64,000 nucleotides of DNA. Source: Zychaea mexicana (lineage: Eukaryota > Mucoromycota > Mucoromycetes > Mucorales > Lichtheimiaceae). The stretch spans positions 186,001 through 250,000 of the forward strand of contig NW_026516692.1 of NCBI RefSeq assembly GCF_025766255.1. The letters are read 5' to 3'. Position 1 is the first letter of the stretch, and the number at the start of each line of letters is the position of its first letter. Position numbers and translations under genes: made by a program. This document shows, in pieces, positions 49,078 through 63,416 of this stretch. The notes beneath the pieces are model-generated. The model ran no database searches and had not been told where the DNA came from. It was given only the letters and a program-made list of their open reading frames with translations.

Positions 49078-51303
49078 TCACTCACGTACAACAACGCGCG
49101 CTTTTTTCTTGGCATATTGGATACTCTCCTGAGTAATCGACGGGCAGTTTTTGACTTTCAGCTCAATCAACCTGGGATAAGCTTTGTCAACAAGAGCTTG
49201 AACACTTTGGTTCGTTGCATTCTTTAGGCCGACTAATTCGATGGATGTCAAGGCCGGGAGACCGCCGAGGGTGGTGCTAATGAAACTATCCGTCACCAGA
49301 TCCATCTCGCCAAGCGTGATATGTGTCAAGCGATCGCTTACGCGTCTAATGAATTCATTAAATCCTCCAGTGGTGACAAATCTTAGACCCGCGAGTTCGA
49401 CCTTGTGCAGCGTCTTGATTTCTGCTAGTGTAGCAAGTAGGTCGTCGTGTATCTCGTCGCAAAACCGCAATTTGATGGATTGCAGCGTCGGTGACAACGA
49501 TGACGACGCCATTAAAGGTGCACCAGCGAGTTGGGCATATCTCTTGAATAGACGCTCCAAGCTCGCGCGTCCGTATGTGGTGTCAACATGGGAAAGACCA
49601 AATTCCGTAAGTGACGGTAGCTCCATGAGGGTGTTGACCATGCTATTGACATTGTGCACATGCTTGGCTTCCAAACGCTCCAAAGTCGCTGCGATCCGTA
49701 TTCCATCCATCATAAACTGTTGCACGCCAGTGAATGCGGTGAATGTCAGTTCTTTGATACTTCCAAAATGGAAATCACGGTATGTCGACTGCATACGGTG
49801 GAGCTCCCCTGTTTGCAATCCTCTAATGGATGCATGCACTGTTGTCAATGTCAATCTGTTCTTGTACAGGAGTGGCAAAATACTTGATGCTTCTATTAAG
49901 GTGCCTCCGCTGCCACTCGCGTATAACATGCGCAAGCCTTTTATTCCGTTGAATGGTCGCCGATGGCCCTCTTCATCATCAACAGTGTCGTTTAGTTGAG
50001 GAATCGTGCATTCGGAATCGTAACCCAATATTTCAAGGTTGTGTGCATGTGCGATAATAGACTCCATGACTGATGGCTCGCATCCATTTATAACAAGCCG
50101 CCGTAAATGACTGCAACGTTGGAGCAGAACTTGGATGTCTTGTCCAGTGATCAATCTTGACTTGAGTTGCAGGTTTGACAGCGCGTAGTTTTCTTCCAGA
50201 TCCGAAAAATTGCATCCCATGGTTGACATTGATGAATTTGTTGTAAAGATCAGATCCGTCACGTTATTGCATGCTAGCAACACTTCTGCCAAAGTGATTG
50301 CGCTTGTGCTACTGTCAGATTTGAAGTCGAGATACTTGAGAGTAGGTCGTAGTTGCCATAGTGCGGTTGCTAGAGCGAAACTGTATGATCGAAGATTCGC
50401 AGTAGCCCGAGCTACATTTGATATTTTTTTGTGTGTATGTTAGCCTTATTAGTATCGATTCAAGTACTTTTACATAAAGTATATAGTATGGTCAAAGTAA
50501 CAGTAGTATATCTGTCGGTTCTATTTACCTGTCATTATAAGTGAATGTAACTTTTTGAATTTATAGTCTCTCATGCACTCAAAGTATTTTGAGCGTGTAG
50601 CTGTGTTTGATGTGTTGAGAGTCAAGTGCTCGACATGATGCGCTGTATATCCAACAACACTAGCGAGTTGCCTATCTGCATGTTCCTCGTCGACAGATAG
50701 AATTTTCCATGATGCTGCGGATTCCAAAGCCCGTTGTCGCCAAGCTCTCGAAACAGATATGCATGAGGCTATCGCATTCTTTGGCAGCAGTGAAATAATA
50801 AGAGTCCCAATCTCCAATGGAAGCTTTGAAACGAAATTGACACGTTTTTGGCTGATCGTTTCGGCTTCTCTTTTAGCAGCTTGTAGTTGCTCGTTTCCTT
50901 GTTTCTGATCGGCTGCTGCCACGTTTTCCAAACCGTCATTGTAGGCTGCAATGGCGCTGCGCTGCTTTCCGTACATGGTATGAATGTGACCCAAACGCAT
51001 GTACCCGTCTGCCAAGTGCGGTGCGAGATGGATCATCCGTTGTGCATCAATGCATGCTGCTTCATAACAACCCTGTAAAGAGTACGCGTATGCACGAATA
51101 TCGATGAGGGCAATTACTTGCGTTTTGTCAATTGCTGCGGATGCGTGCTTGACCGTTTCGAGATATTCATGGGTGGCGATTGCTTCGTTAATCTTTTTCG
51201 TCAAATTTTCAAACGTTTCAAACGTTTCTAGCGTGGGTGTTGGGACAATAGGTCGAGATTGGGCGTCGTGGTCGGTCTGGCGTTGCTGCTGCTGCTGAAG
51301 CAT
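49078..51303 (-). CDS. TPR / F-box / leucine-rich-repeat protein (Pof3/Dia2-like)
   Basis: A predicted substrate adaptor of an SCF ubiquitin ligase, 702 residues. Exons 51303-50529 and 50411-49078 join in phase 1. The N-terminus begins with a short Gln run. TPR-like helices follow (about 30-140: AIATHEYLETVKHASAAID, GCYEAACIDAQRMIHLAPH, ADGYMRLGHIHTMYGKQRSA). An F-box follows at about 175-220 (FVSKLPLEIGTLIISLLP, SVSRAWRQRALE). The rest (about 225-700) is a series of leucine-rich repeats such as LRRLVINGCEPS, LTEFGLSHVDT, LQSIKLRFCDEI and LIELKVKNCPSI. The order TPR, F-box, LRR is that of fission yeast Pof3 and budding yeast Dia2, which act in genome stability, but true orthology is not shown here; early fungi have many such genes. 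Confidence 0.82.
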
Positions 51304-53320
51304 ATCTTACAAGCTAAAAGTTGGAAAGAAAGAGATACACGGGATTATAAATTTTGTGGATAATACAGCTTACTATATGCTTAGTGAAGACGCCATATGA
51401 TGTGACACTGATATTATGCATCCAGTACAGCGGACATGAAAAATTGAAATTATAGCAAGTGATGCCAATGTGTATGTGTATGTGTGCTTGTGCATACATG
51501 CACGTTTACATATTACATTTCTGATATGAAACCTATCAGTATTCGGTATGTTTCAATCAAACAGCTCTGAACTTCACAGATGGTGATGTAACAATGCAAC
51601 AATGTAAAATGTTTTATTCAATATAAAGCAATATTTAGAGTAGAAAAAGTGATACTCGTGACGTATCGATGAGTGTGATCTTCCGCGCGGCTCACATTCT
51701 ACTAGCTCTTCGCTATGGTACAGCGACAAACAACACGCCCTAAAGCGCAAGATTTTTATCAAGAAAACTTGTTCGGCTTTCATTCAATCAAGCTAAATAC
51801 TGCAATCTCAATACTTTTGCCTCTACAGTGTAAAAGGCAATCCCAGATTTTTGCTGATCATCAAAGTTCTTTAGGTACTATTCTTGCCAAGCATCAAATA
51901 TATAATTATTCACACCTGAAGAGACTTATTGATTCCTACATTCAAGTAAATCATATACCACACGTTTCTATCATAACATACCTTCTGTTAGAGATAGAAG
52001 CAGCACTACATATTGCGTTGAAAGTCACTACTTGCTAGCTAAAAACTTATATTTATGATCTAAAGTTGTATGGGTATTAGTACGCGGGCTGTAAAATTGA
52101 GACCAGCTGGGCTGAAAAGTTTCCGGCATATCAGTAGTATTCAGCCCGCTTTGTTATTGTTAAGGGCTCGAGCACTACGTGGGATGAACGGTTTTGTACT
52201 CTAATCATATCCATTTCTGTGACACATCCCATCATATTTAATAGTAGAATACGTAGCACCTATTTCACGCTTACTTAAAGCGTGTGTCCTATGCCCAGCA
52301 ACTCTAATCAGATAGTACATCTCTTAATATTCAATAATTCTCAATGGAAAGCACAGCCAGAACGCTCAATATATGTTACGCTAGAAAATTAATGTATGTT
52401 TATAAATAAATCTATGGTTCGTAGAGAACTGGCACAGATTCACACCTCAGTACAGTAGCTTCAAATCAGCAAAATGTGATTATACTTAGTATGCACGTCA
52501 AACTAAAAGTATTTGGACAGTATCCTCAAGTTATTTATTTATTTGATATATATTTGAAAACTATTAAATGTATTTGGTTTACTTATGTTATTCAATATTC
52601 GGCTATGTAATTGCAACCATCAGAATGCTGGACTATTTTATTAAAGATCGATATCCGTTTGCTAGGGAAGCGTTCATTGCATACATACATCGCTATGCCT
52701 GAATCATTTGGAAGCGTAAAAATATCATTTACTTCTTTGTTGGCCTAGTTACGACTAGCTTTTAAAGTCAAAACCTTTATCTCAGTTTCTTGTAGAGTTA
52801 AGTAAATCTAGCATGAAGTTCACGGTGAAATCATGTTCCTACAGTATTGCATCCAAAAATGGAAGTGTCACCGTACTTCACGAAGGTACGCTATCCTAAA
52901 CGTCTCTTATCTCAACATCATAAAAAACGAAAATAAGGATCCTTGCTGCATATTCCATAATTTATCAGCAGCTGTGGGTACGGTGTCGGACCCAATTTAT
53001 CCGAGTGACCAAAAGAGCATGCATTCGAGATAAATCGAGCAAGTAGTCTACGTAAGCCATTTGTTAAAAAGTCAATTATCGTAAGCAAAGTGGTGCTCCT
53101 TTTTACGTTTCCTTATTTGATTCTATTGTTCCATTTATGGAATCAGATATGACGCGGTCTCCAAAACCGGCTTTTGCCCAAATACATAAATAAATGTAGA
53201 TGGGTGCACATGCTTCTTCGTGATTCATAACGAACAACAACCAGAAGCAGACAAGCGTTTTCTTCTTCAACAACTTCTTTATTGCTGTATCTCCAAAAAA
53301 GCACACACTACTAAGTCCAA
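51304..53320. other. Intergenic region without a recognised gene
   Basis: About 2 kb, AT-rich. A 107-codon frame at 51715-52038 (+) starts with ATG, but its composition (Ile/Leu/His-rich) and lack of motifs or promoter context do not support a gene. The final ~100 bases are the leader of the NmrA-like gene. Confidence 0.45.
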
Positions 53321-54202
53321 ATGGCACCCCAAGAACAAGAACGTATCTACTTTATTGGCGGCACTGGCGGTGTTGGCAGTAAGGCAGTGCAAGATGTACT
53401 GGACAAGGGATACTTGATCACGATCTACACGCGTCAACCAGCAAAATCCACTCTAAACGGTCATCCGCAAGTCACGCTCGTCCAAGGCGACTATGACGAT
53501 CTGACACCGTTTGAAAAAACCATTGGCGGTCATAGTCGTTTGTTTCTACTCGTCTCCACCTTGGTAGGCATGCCAAAAATCAAGAGCACGCTTGCCAGGA
53601 TGGCATACTCGGCCGGTGTCAAGCAAATTGTCGACATCTCCTCATTGACCTGTGATGTGGTCCCACACACTGGCATTGGTCAAGCCCATTTACGTTCTGA
53701 AGAAGCCATCCGTGCGGTCCAACCCAAAACAAACGGCTCGTATGTCAGTCTGCGTCCCTGGCGGTTCATGTCCAACCACCATCATTCCAAACATGCTATC
53801 AAGACACAAAATGCCATTGTGGGCACCGCCGCACCAGATTGTGTGCAAGGGTGGATTTCGCCCAACGATATCGGTGCCTTGGCTGCGATTGTTTTGTCGG
53901 ATCCTATCGAGAAGCATGATGGTACTATCTATTTGATGATCGGGCAGTTGTTGACCGCTGCTGAACGCGCACAGGCTTTGAGCAAGGCACTGGGTCGTAC
54001 GATCACGTACAAGCAGTGGTCGCTCAAGGAACAGTACGATTTGATGACGGCAGTGATTGGGGCACCTCACAAAATCGCGTATGATCTAGCTTCAGATATC
54101 CTCCCTGACACTCCCATGTCGCCTGGTCTTTCGTTGGTTTTGGGCCGGGAGCCGGAGACTTTGGATGAATGGTTGGCAAAGAACAAGGATGATTTCAACT
54201 GA
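53321..54202 (+). CDS. NmrA-like / atypical SDR NAD(P)-binding protein
   Basis: A single-exon gene of 293 residues. The N-terminal Rossmann motif GGTGGVGSKAVQDVL (about 13-27) and the following basic TRQPAK at the end of strand 2 suggest NADP(H) binding, as in NmrA-like and azoreductase-type atypical short-chain dehydrogenases. AGVKQIVDISSL is the usual strand-4 segment. The family YxxxK catalytic pair is not evident, so it may be a redox sensor or an isomerase/reductase with a different mechanism. DIGALAAIVLSDP and GRTITYKQW are typical of the C-terminal substrate region. No targeting signal is seen. Substrate is unknown. It is convergent with the AARSD1-like gene. Confidence 0.82.
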   Translation: MAPQEQERIYFIGGTGGVGSKAVQDVLDKGYLITIYTRQPAKSTLNGHPQVTLVQGDYDDLTPFEKTIGGHSRLFLLVSTLVGMPKIKSTLARMAYSAGVKQIVDISSLTCDVVPHTGIGQAHLRSEEAIRAVQPKTNGSYVSLRPWRFMSNHHHSKHAIKTQNAIVGTAAPDCVQGWISPNDIGALAAIVLSDPIEKHDGTIYLMIGQLLTAAERAQALSKALGRTITYKQWSLKEQYDLMTAVIGAPHKIAYDLASDILPDTPMSPGLSLVLGREPETLDEWLAKNKDDFN

Positions 54203-54456
54203 ATCTATATGGTTGTCATACAAATAAAGGCATTTGCCACTGTTTGATCAGATAAGGGTTAATTATATGAGCGGTATACCTTGTATTGCATGGTATAGAA
54301 ACGGCCAGTATTAAGGTCTAGTGATAATATACAGCATTTATTCAGGGGAACAAAAAGTTCTAGAAACAAAATGAAGTTTAGCATAGGACAAACTTACTAT
54401 TCTGATATATACACAAATTATACGATGCTGTGATGCCACACACCCTGTTCTCATTA

Positions 54457-55985
54457 CTAAGCATTGATCTTCAACTGATCCAGCTGTTTTTGCAACTCAT
54501 CAATGCCCTTCCAATTCTTGGCCTTGCCCTGCCATCGTCCTTTGCCACCACCCTTGATATCCAAAGCAGCAGTTACTGTCTTGGCCACCTGCTGCAATGC
54601 ACCATCGTTGCTCGCAGCAATCATCATGGGTCCGCCCAAATGCTTTTCACCTGCAGCCAATACGACCACCTTATTGCTATTACTGGCGCCATCACCACCA
54701 CCACCACCAAGTAGTATATTCTGATCGCGAATGGCCAATTGAATCGTCTGCAAAAACTCCATATCGGCATCCTCACGATACAACATCACCACATCGGTAT
54801 CCTCCTTGTTGATACGTCGACCGATCTCTGCAGCAACATAACCTGCCAACTCGCCCATCAATCGTTTTACAGTCTTTTGATTCGCAGATCGCGCTTGTTG
54901 CAGCCGTGCGACATTTTCCACAAACGCTTCTTGCGGCACCGACAACAAGTTGTTCAATTGTCGCGAAACGTTCAACGATGTACCCAACGTGTCCGTCACA
55001 CGCTGTCCAACAAGGAAAAACAAACGTGTATTGCCGCCGCGCGCCTTTTCCGTGTGTAACAATTTGATGGATTGTAAATGGCCGGTGTGTGCGACGTGTG
55101 TGCCACAGCAGGGATTCAAATCCAGGTTTTGGATCTCGACGCGACGAATAGTGCCACCGCCAACATAATCGTCGGGTAGACTTTCGGGTTTGCTGGATTC
55201 GTCAAAGGATTCGGTGTGTACAATGACGGGAACGGCGTCAAGAATGAGTTGGTTGACACGTATTTCGACAATGACGAGTTCTTCTGGTGTGGGCATGCGT
55301 TGTTTCTTTGCTTCGCCGGTTTGGAGCTCGATAAAACATTTAGTGGCGCCAAGGTTCCTGAGATTTTGAAAAAAGCAACCGTAATCATGTGTCATAAGTC
55401 CCAAAACCACCAATGATGTTTTGGTAAATGCAGTCCCTTACCATGAGCCAGTGTCAACGCTATAAGGAGCTTGTTCCAAAACAGCTGTAAGCAAATGCTG
55501 CCCACTGTGTTGTTGCATGTGGTCCTAAATGTAGTGTGATACATTATTAACAAAGAGGCTTTTAACGAATCCTTTCATGTTTGCCTTTTACCCATCGACG
55601 TTCCCAATCAAGCTTGACAAGCACTTGTTTCCCTACAGGAACAGGCTGCTTGGTGTAATGGATATGCTCCAGCTTTTTGCGCTGTACGTTGTAAACTTGG
55701 ATATCGTCGATAAAGCCAGTATCAAAGGGCTGACCACCGCCTTCGGGAAACAAGACTATGTAGAAAAAGAACCCGAGATTCGTTAAAATTAGCTTCGTTA
55801 GGTAGTGCACGGTTAATTATGGGAATCGTACCTGTGTCATGGAGTTTGACCTGATAAAACCCTTTTTTGTCCGGCTTTTCGGAGCATTCGATACAAGTAG
55901 TTTGTAATTCTCGACTGTAGGGATTTTGTTGGCAATGGATCTCGCCAACTGGGACCTGTGTTGTTGTTGCTGTTATGGGTGACAT
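54457..55985 (-). CDS. AARSD1: Alanyl-tRNA editing protein AARSD1 (AlaX type)
   Basis: A free-standing editing enzyme that hydrolyses mischarged Ser-tRNA(Ala), in the cytosol. Exons 55985-55832, 55755-55592, 55524-55442 and 55357-54457 join in phase and give 433 residues. The first part resembles the AlaRS editing core: VLFPEGGGQPFDTG, then the first zinc motif QQHSGQHLL (HxxxH), then TGSWNLGATKCFIEL. The second zinc motif is in NPCCGTHVAHTGHLQ (CxxxH). The C-terminal part continues with a DHHA1-like segment ending GGGKGRWQGKAKN. A run of Gly codons near the end (GGGGGD) is a local low-complexity insert. All metal ligands expected for activity are present. Confidence 0.92.
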
Positions 55986-56180
55986 TTCTGGTGGCTATGA
56001 ATGTAAACAAGTATTTTTTTTTCTTTTTGGATAATGAGGAATAATAACAAAATTATAAGGATAGAATGAGTATACACGAAAGAAAGAAGGAGAAGGGAAA
56101 GTAACAGGATGGGAAAATTATATTTACAAAGTTAGTAAAAATGATCTGGGCTAGGAAAGGTGGTGGCTGCACAAGCGATA

Positions 56181-57977
<1,797 letters not shown>

Positions 57978-59472
57978 GTCTCCCAATGAAGCAGCTCTTT
58001 CTTTCTTTTGGTATGTGCTGCTATTTTTCAAAATTAATCTGTTTTTTTGGGGGTTTTTTGCGTAATAGCGTTTATAGAAAAGTCAGAAAAAGAGTGAAAG
58101 GAAAAAGGACGGCATGATATGTGTGTGTAAGTGTGTATATGCGTGGTGAGCGCTGTTCTCGTATCTGCATGACGCCCAACAAGCAGGTGACACTTAGACT
58201 CCGACATGATACGATTCCAGTGTGGGTCACAGTGGGTCTGAGACCCAAGTCTGAACAATTTGGCTGAGCTTAAGACCCGCGCTGAAAATTAGAGGTTTTT
58301 TTTTTTTTTTTGGTTCCTGAAGAAAAATTCAAAACTCCAACTTGCTGTACTAAGATAAACAACCACATCAACTAATTACACAGAACGAACACATCAGAGA
58401 ATTGATCTTTCAGCGATGATTTGATGGACTTCATTATCGTTACTGTCGACGGTAGCGCAATTGCAATAGTCATACGCAAAATCCGAGATGTACTTTTTTA
58501 CGCATAATATTGCACGCCTATATAATCAAGTGTCACATTGAGAGGCAGGAGCTTAGGTTGGTCCCTCAACAACCATGACATACCAGGGAAATATTAGCGT
58601 AGTATATCTCAAATTGCTAATACTCTTTCTTTCGAGAGTGTTATCATTAAATTGAGCGCAGTGGCTTCATATTGATTTAGCCCCTCAACTTTGATGCGTC
58701 ACCATACCCCTTCGTCGGGTTCCTTTATCCTCCTTACTGGGAGGATAACATTTCCGGTAATTTTGGCTTGCATGCTACAGCGCACAGCGTGATGCACTTG
58801 ACCAGTACTCATCTTCATTTTGCAAATATCGTATGTCTCTAACGATCGTATTTACTACGAAATATGTCACATTGAATCTCTAAGTGGTCATTCTATATCG
58901 AAAATGTTTCCATTTATTTTATGAGCTTATGCTATGTTGGTTTTATCCCTAATATGTTGATCTACGTCTTAGAAACTGCTTCTAAAGGTGGTCTAATATG
59001 TGCGGATTGAGAGAAAATGATTAGTACAAAAAGAAACCAAAGCTTCTCATGGAAAACAACTTTTCAACGTAGGTAGAGGCATTGTAAATTAATCCGTTCT
59101 TATGGTACTGATGCTTCTTTTGCACATATTATGTGTTTCTCTAATTACAAAACATTTTATTTTGTATAATGGCAACAACTTTATTTACTAATGTACGGAT
59201 ATATCTATTTTACTCCTCGGTTCTACGACGCTTTGTCTCTTTTTCTGACTTATCTATGCTGATACCGAGATCACGACATTTTTCTTCCAACTGGCTTGAG
59301 CATCAGTGGTTGATATATGGCTTTCTTGTGCCATCCGCTCGACTTCTTCATAGATCAATTTTCTTCGGCAAAAAAACCTCGACTCCGTGGAATTCCTTCT
59401 CCATTGCGTGCGGTACGTTTCTTCCAGAAATTGGACTGAAGGCTGCGCAGCAATTCCAATGATGTACTCGCG
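57978..59472. other. Intergenic region without a recognised gene
   Basis: About 1.5 kb. It contains the RING gene's upstream region and a long T run at about 58296-58311. A plus-strand frame at 59169-59462 overlaps the 3' side of the Crypton-like remnant and has no domain signature. Confidence 0.45.
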
Positions 59473-61222
59473 TCAGACATCGGTGACAATTATAAGCTTT
59501 CTGTTAAGCGTGTAGCTTTGTGGAGGCGGTGACGGCGATGCCAGAGATGAAGCGTCCACTGGGAGCGCATCGCAAGTTGTGGCAGTTTGGTGTTCAACGA
59601 CGTCAACTTCTGAACTCGGAGCCATATTCGGCGGATTGCGAGAGAGGTACACCAGGTTGGAAAAAATGGAGTCAACAGCTTCTAGAGTACTGATAAAACC
59701 TTGTTGCTGTGACGATCCAAGAGCCTCAATATCGCTTTTGATCCCACTGATGTCGCTGTTGATGTTGCCGAATGAAGATCGCAGTAGTTCCGTTAAATGT
59801 GGCATAGCCCTTTCGATCTGTATACCTAACGGCTCTTCTTCTTCGCTGGTTCTTGCCAGATAACGCAACATGTCCGATTCATACTGTTTGTATAGCGAAC
59901 GTCAAATATGGCGTGGGCCCCCAAGAAATGGGTTGGATGAAGCTTTTTCAGAACCACAGAGTCCTAAAATAATGGTATATCAGAAATACTTTAGGGATCT
60001 CGCCTTGAAGTTGTGCTTTATACAATATGATATAATATATAGTGACTATGTACCTGAATAAAAACAATTGTCAATATTTTAAGAGTCCAAATATTTTGGA
60101 CCTGCAAGATCGTTTTAAACAGTCCTCGTCTCGAACTTGTTTTCCCAGTATTCGATATTAGGAAAGACTTTTTGTTGCAAGCTCTGTGGCGGATCAATTT
60201 TGGCTCGTGGTAATCAAAATGCACCAGCTTTTTAGGCATAGAAGCCAGCTTAAGCATGAATCGCTGGCTTCGGAAGACTTGTCAAGTAGCATCCGATCAT
60301 CTTGTCTGAACCTCACCGTCCAATTCGGCGTTGATCACTGTCAGAAACATCTTGTTCGGCAATCGACCTCAGAGCACTACCGCAGTTGATGTGTGTTATT
60401 TTACTGGATCGAATACCAACAGCTCGGAGCGCTTCTTGATATCCATCTCTTTGCGTATCATAAGTGACAGCTTGCATACAGTTGGCATCCTTTGAGACGT
60501 GTATGTTGTACCAATGTCTGCGTGACATAAATCCGGGAACTCTTCGTTTTCAATATGCCAGCGGCAAAAAGGGTGGAGTGCCAAAGCTCCAATCGGACAA
60601 ATTTTTCCACAGCGGTGTCTGATGGCAGCTCTGTACTCGACTCTTCCATGCTGATTGGTCTTGCCCTTATTCATAGTGATAACTAGAGCAATACACTTGG
60701 TCGGGCCTTCGTCTTTAAACTCGGTACAGAACAAATCTGGAAGTTACATAATACGCTTGGACTCGCCTCGACCAAGAATCGCATGGCCGAGCAAAAAATT
60801 CAATCGGTTGCGCAAATGGTGAGGCGTATATCGTCCAAATTGATAGCGCGAAACGGAACTTCAGCTCATCCAACGTATTTTCAAGTGTGTTGATGCCACG
60901 GTCCTCGTATTCTTTTCTTTTACGCACTGCATTTTCCTGGTCGTAATCGCTCAAAAAGTTCTTGACAATCGTTCCTCGGGCTGGTGGGTGCATATTTCCG
61001 AGGACACTGGCTTGCACAGCTTGTAATGATATTACTGCTTTGGCATATGCCTGTAGTGCTTCTTTACCCAAGCGCTTGGATTTGCCGTCCGGCAGCTTAT
61101 CTTTCTTGTTTTTGATAATACCATTGGCCACTATTTCTTTCAAGAAAGCAACAAGTTCGGTTTCAGTGGCGATGTCGCCATCTCTAAACTCTAGTTTGTT
61201 GCATCACGACTTAAAAGAATAA
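59473..61222 (-). pseudogene. Decayed Crypton-like tyrosine recombinase
   Basis: A minus-strand transposase remnant related to the tyrosine recombinases of Cryptons and the Ndc10-type DNA-binding fold found in early fungi. Blocks run in order but in shifting frames. N-terminal SKRLGKEALQAYAKAVISLQ and EYEDRGINTLEN are followed by LNFLLGHAILGRGESKRIM and a stop. Then come GRVEYRAAIRHRCGKICPIG, RWHIENEEFPDL and ALRAVGIRSSKITHINCGSA. Then RIGR, a stop, GSDKMIGCYLTSLP with the expected nucleophile tyrosine, LPRAKIDPPQSLQQKVFPNI, and a C-terminal QIERAMPHLTELLRSSF ending at 59473. Several in-frame stops and at least two shifts make it inactive. Target-site ends were not found. Confidence 0.75.
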
Positions 61223-62570
61223 GCAAACAACAACAAACAAAAAGTTAGTATTGCTGAGGTTGATATGCTTTCTTTAAACTCTCTAGCGCTCTAACTACTA
61301 ATCAACGCACCTTCCAATGCGCCTGCCTCAAAAAATACGTGTTTCTTGTGTTTTCTGCCAAGTTCTCGAGATGTCTTGTCATTGCCGATTGGACTTGCTT
61401 CCCGAGAAATGCTTTGTTGCGGTCATTGACACTGACTTGGGTGCTATTAGCACTTATGCATTTCATTGTGCTGCTATCATATTTATAAAGAATATGTACC
61501 AGTATACGAGCTTCTTAGCTTATTGTCGGTACCTTGAAACCATTCAAGCAAACGAGTTCCTGAACGTTCCAGTACAATACGATCGCTTTCATGTTCCAAT
61601 CCATTATTAGTATCGTCATATTCGCAAGGACATCAGAAGATTCATCGTTGCTACAGCTAGCACATGAGCTGTCTGCAGGTTCAGGCAGTTTTTTGCCGAA
61701 TTGGCCACTTTGCATACATTACTGGTTGTTTTGACTAGGCAGCTTCGTCTTTTGGCACTTCCTATAGTGAATATTAGATTCTTTTCAAGAGATAGAGGTA
61801 CTTAAGATTAGAATCTACTCACAAAATTCTATATGCAGCAATATGTAACAAGATAATCAATAATTGGTGAAGATTTCATGTAACACAAAGTCGGCATATA
61901 TATTTGCCGAACAAGCGAAAGCTCCTGATTGGATTACGGTATTCGAACTACTGCTAATGTTTCCTTCACTTATAAACTTGTTCTAACTTTGAGCAATGAT
62001 AACTCAAAACTTTATTAGAAAAATAAAAAATTGAAACTGATAATGTAACAGTGTCGGCCCAGATAGCAGATACTTATAATCAGGAACGTGATTGGGTAGA
62101 CAGCGTAAATCAATATATAAGGTGAGACTCGGATATATCAAAGGATAAAATGATAGGGATCCACATAACTCAGGATCCCATCTTTATATATACGTCGAGT
62201 AATAGGGGGCTAGCTATCGTCTAAGTATTGATCTACATCATAGCTTCTATCTACAATATACACACCTATTACTCTATATTCAACCATGCGGTTGACTGTA
62301 AGTTATTATATCGTCTGAACCATGCGTTGTCGATCGTCAATCATGCAGGTTAGATATCGTCGTAACGGTATGCACAGTTACAGATAACTTTGTTCTCCTA
62401 GTCAAATGGAATATTTATAATCAGTTTAACACTTTGTTATAGTGTGGTGAGATAGTTTCACAGTACTTTAAAGTTACCTACTGAAGTGGTACAGTATAAG
62501 GTGGCATACACTATAATATAGATAATTTTTCTGCATCTATATTTTCATAAAATTTATATATTTATATATA

Positions 62571-62589
62571 AGCAGATTTCAAATCTGCT
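62571..62589. repeat. Perfect 9-base-arm palindrome
   Basis: AGCAGATTT, one spacer base, AAATCTGCT. A related interrupted inverted repeat (AGCAGA, five bases, TCTGCT) lies at 62613-62629 and a further AGCAGAT at 62674-62680. Confidence 0.85.
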
Positions 62590-62973
62590 ATAAAATTTGT
62601 TTTGATCTATATAGCAGATAATTTCTGCTGAATATATTTACTATGTTAGATAAATAATCTAAAGATTATTCTAAGCAGATTTGATAATCTACTATATATG
62701 ATACTAGGAAAAATAAATAGTATATTTTATTTTTTTAAAAAAAATTTATATTTTTTTCTTATAATTAAAATCTTTTCTTCTTTTATAAGTACAATTTATT
62801 ATAGTTATTTTGTTGGTATTTGAAGGTTCCTCTGGCAAAATATTTACATCTTTTTTATTAATATTTTCGTTTTCTCGTAATATAGTTAGGGTTATGCTTT
62901 GTATATATTTTTTTTTCTATCCCCAACTTTGGATTTTTTTTTTGGTAGAAATATCCTTCCTATTTTCCTCTTT

Positions 62974-62993
62974 TATATATATATATATATATA
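62974..62993. repeat. AT dinucleotide microsatellite
   Basis: About ten TA/AT units within the AT-rich interval. Confidence 0.8.
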
Positions 62994-63416
62994 TGAACAA
63001 ATATTACTGCTAATATTTAAATACCAAGAATGATTAGAATGCATATATTCATTTTTTCATTTATAATATTATAAAATAACTTTTTTTGTTTTCCATTTTT
63101 TCATATATTATTCATCTTCAAAATACTTTTTTTTTTACTTCTAGCATAATTTCTTCAAAAGATTTGATCATAGATGTTTTGCATATGGAAATATTAATAT
63201 TTAGGAAAATTTTAATAATATGGTGCATACTGACTTAAACCGTGAGCTGTCGAAAATTGAGAATTTTTGAAACGCCGCGGCTAAATTTGCACCCGAAACA
63301 CCCGATATGTTTCTTCATATATCATACTCTATGTTTGCACTGGTCAGGAAATTACATGATCGATAGCTATAATCATTTATTTATAGAAGTCAGAAATAAC
63401 AGAGGTAAAATAAAAA

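Larger units (their letters stand above)
61223..63416. other. AT-rich interval with palindromic motifs
   Basis: No gene is supported. From about 62430 to 63240 the sequence is extremely AT-rich, with T runs, an AT dinucleotide run (about 62974-62993) and several short inverted repeats built on AGCAGAT/ATCTGCT. An acidic-looking open stretch on the minus strand near 61520-61640 may belong to the Crypton-like remnant upstream of it. Confidence 0.5.

Noticed and set aside
51715..52038. A 107-codon plus-strand frame starting with ATG
   Set aside because: No motif, AT-biased composition and isolated position; not enough to call a gene.
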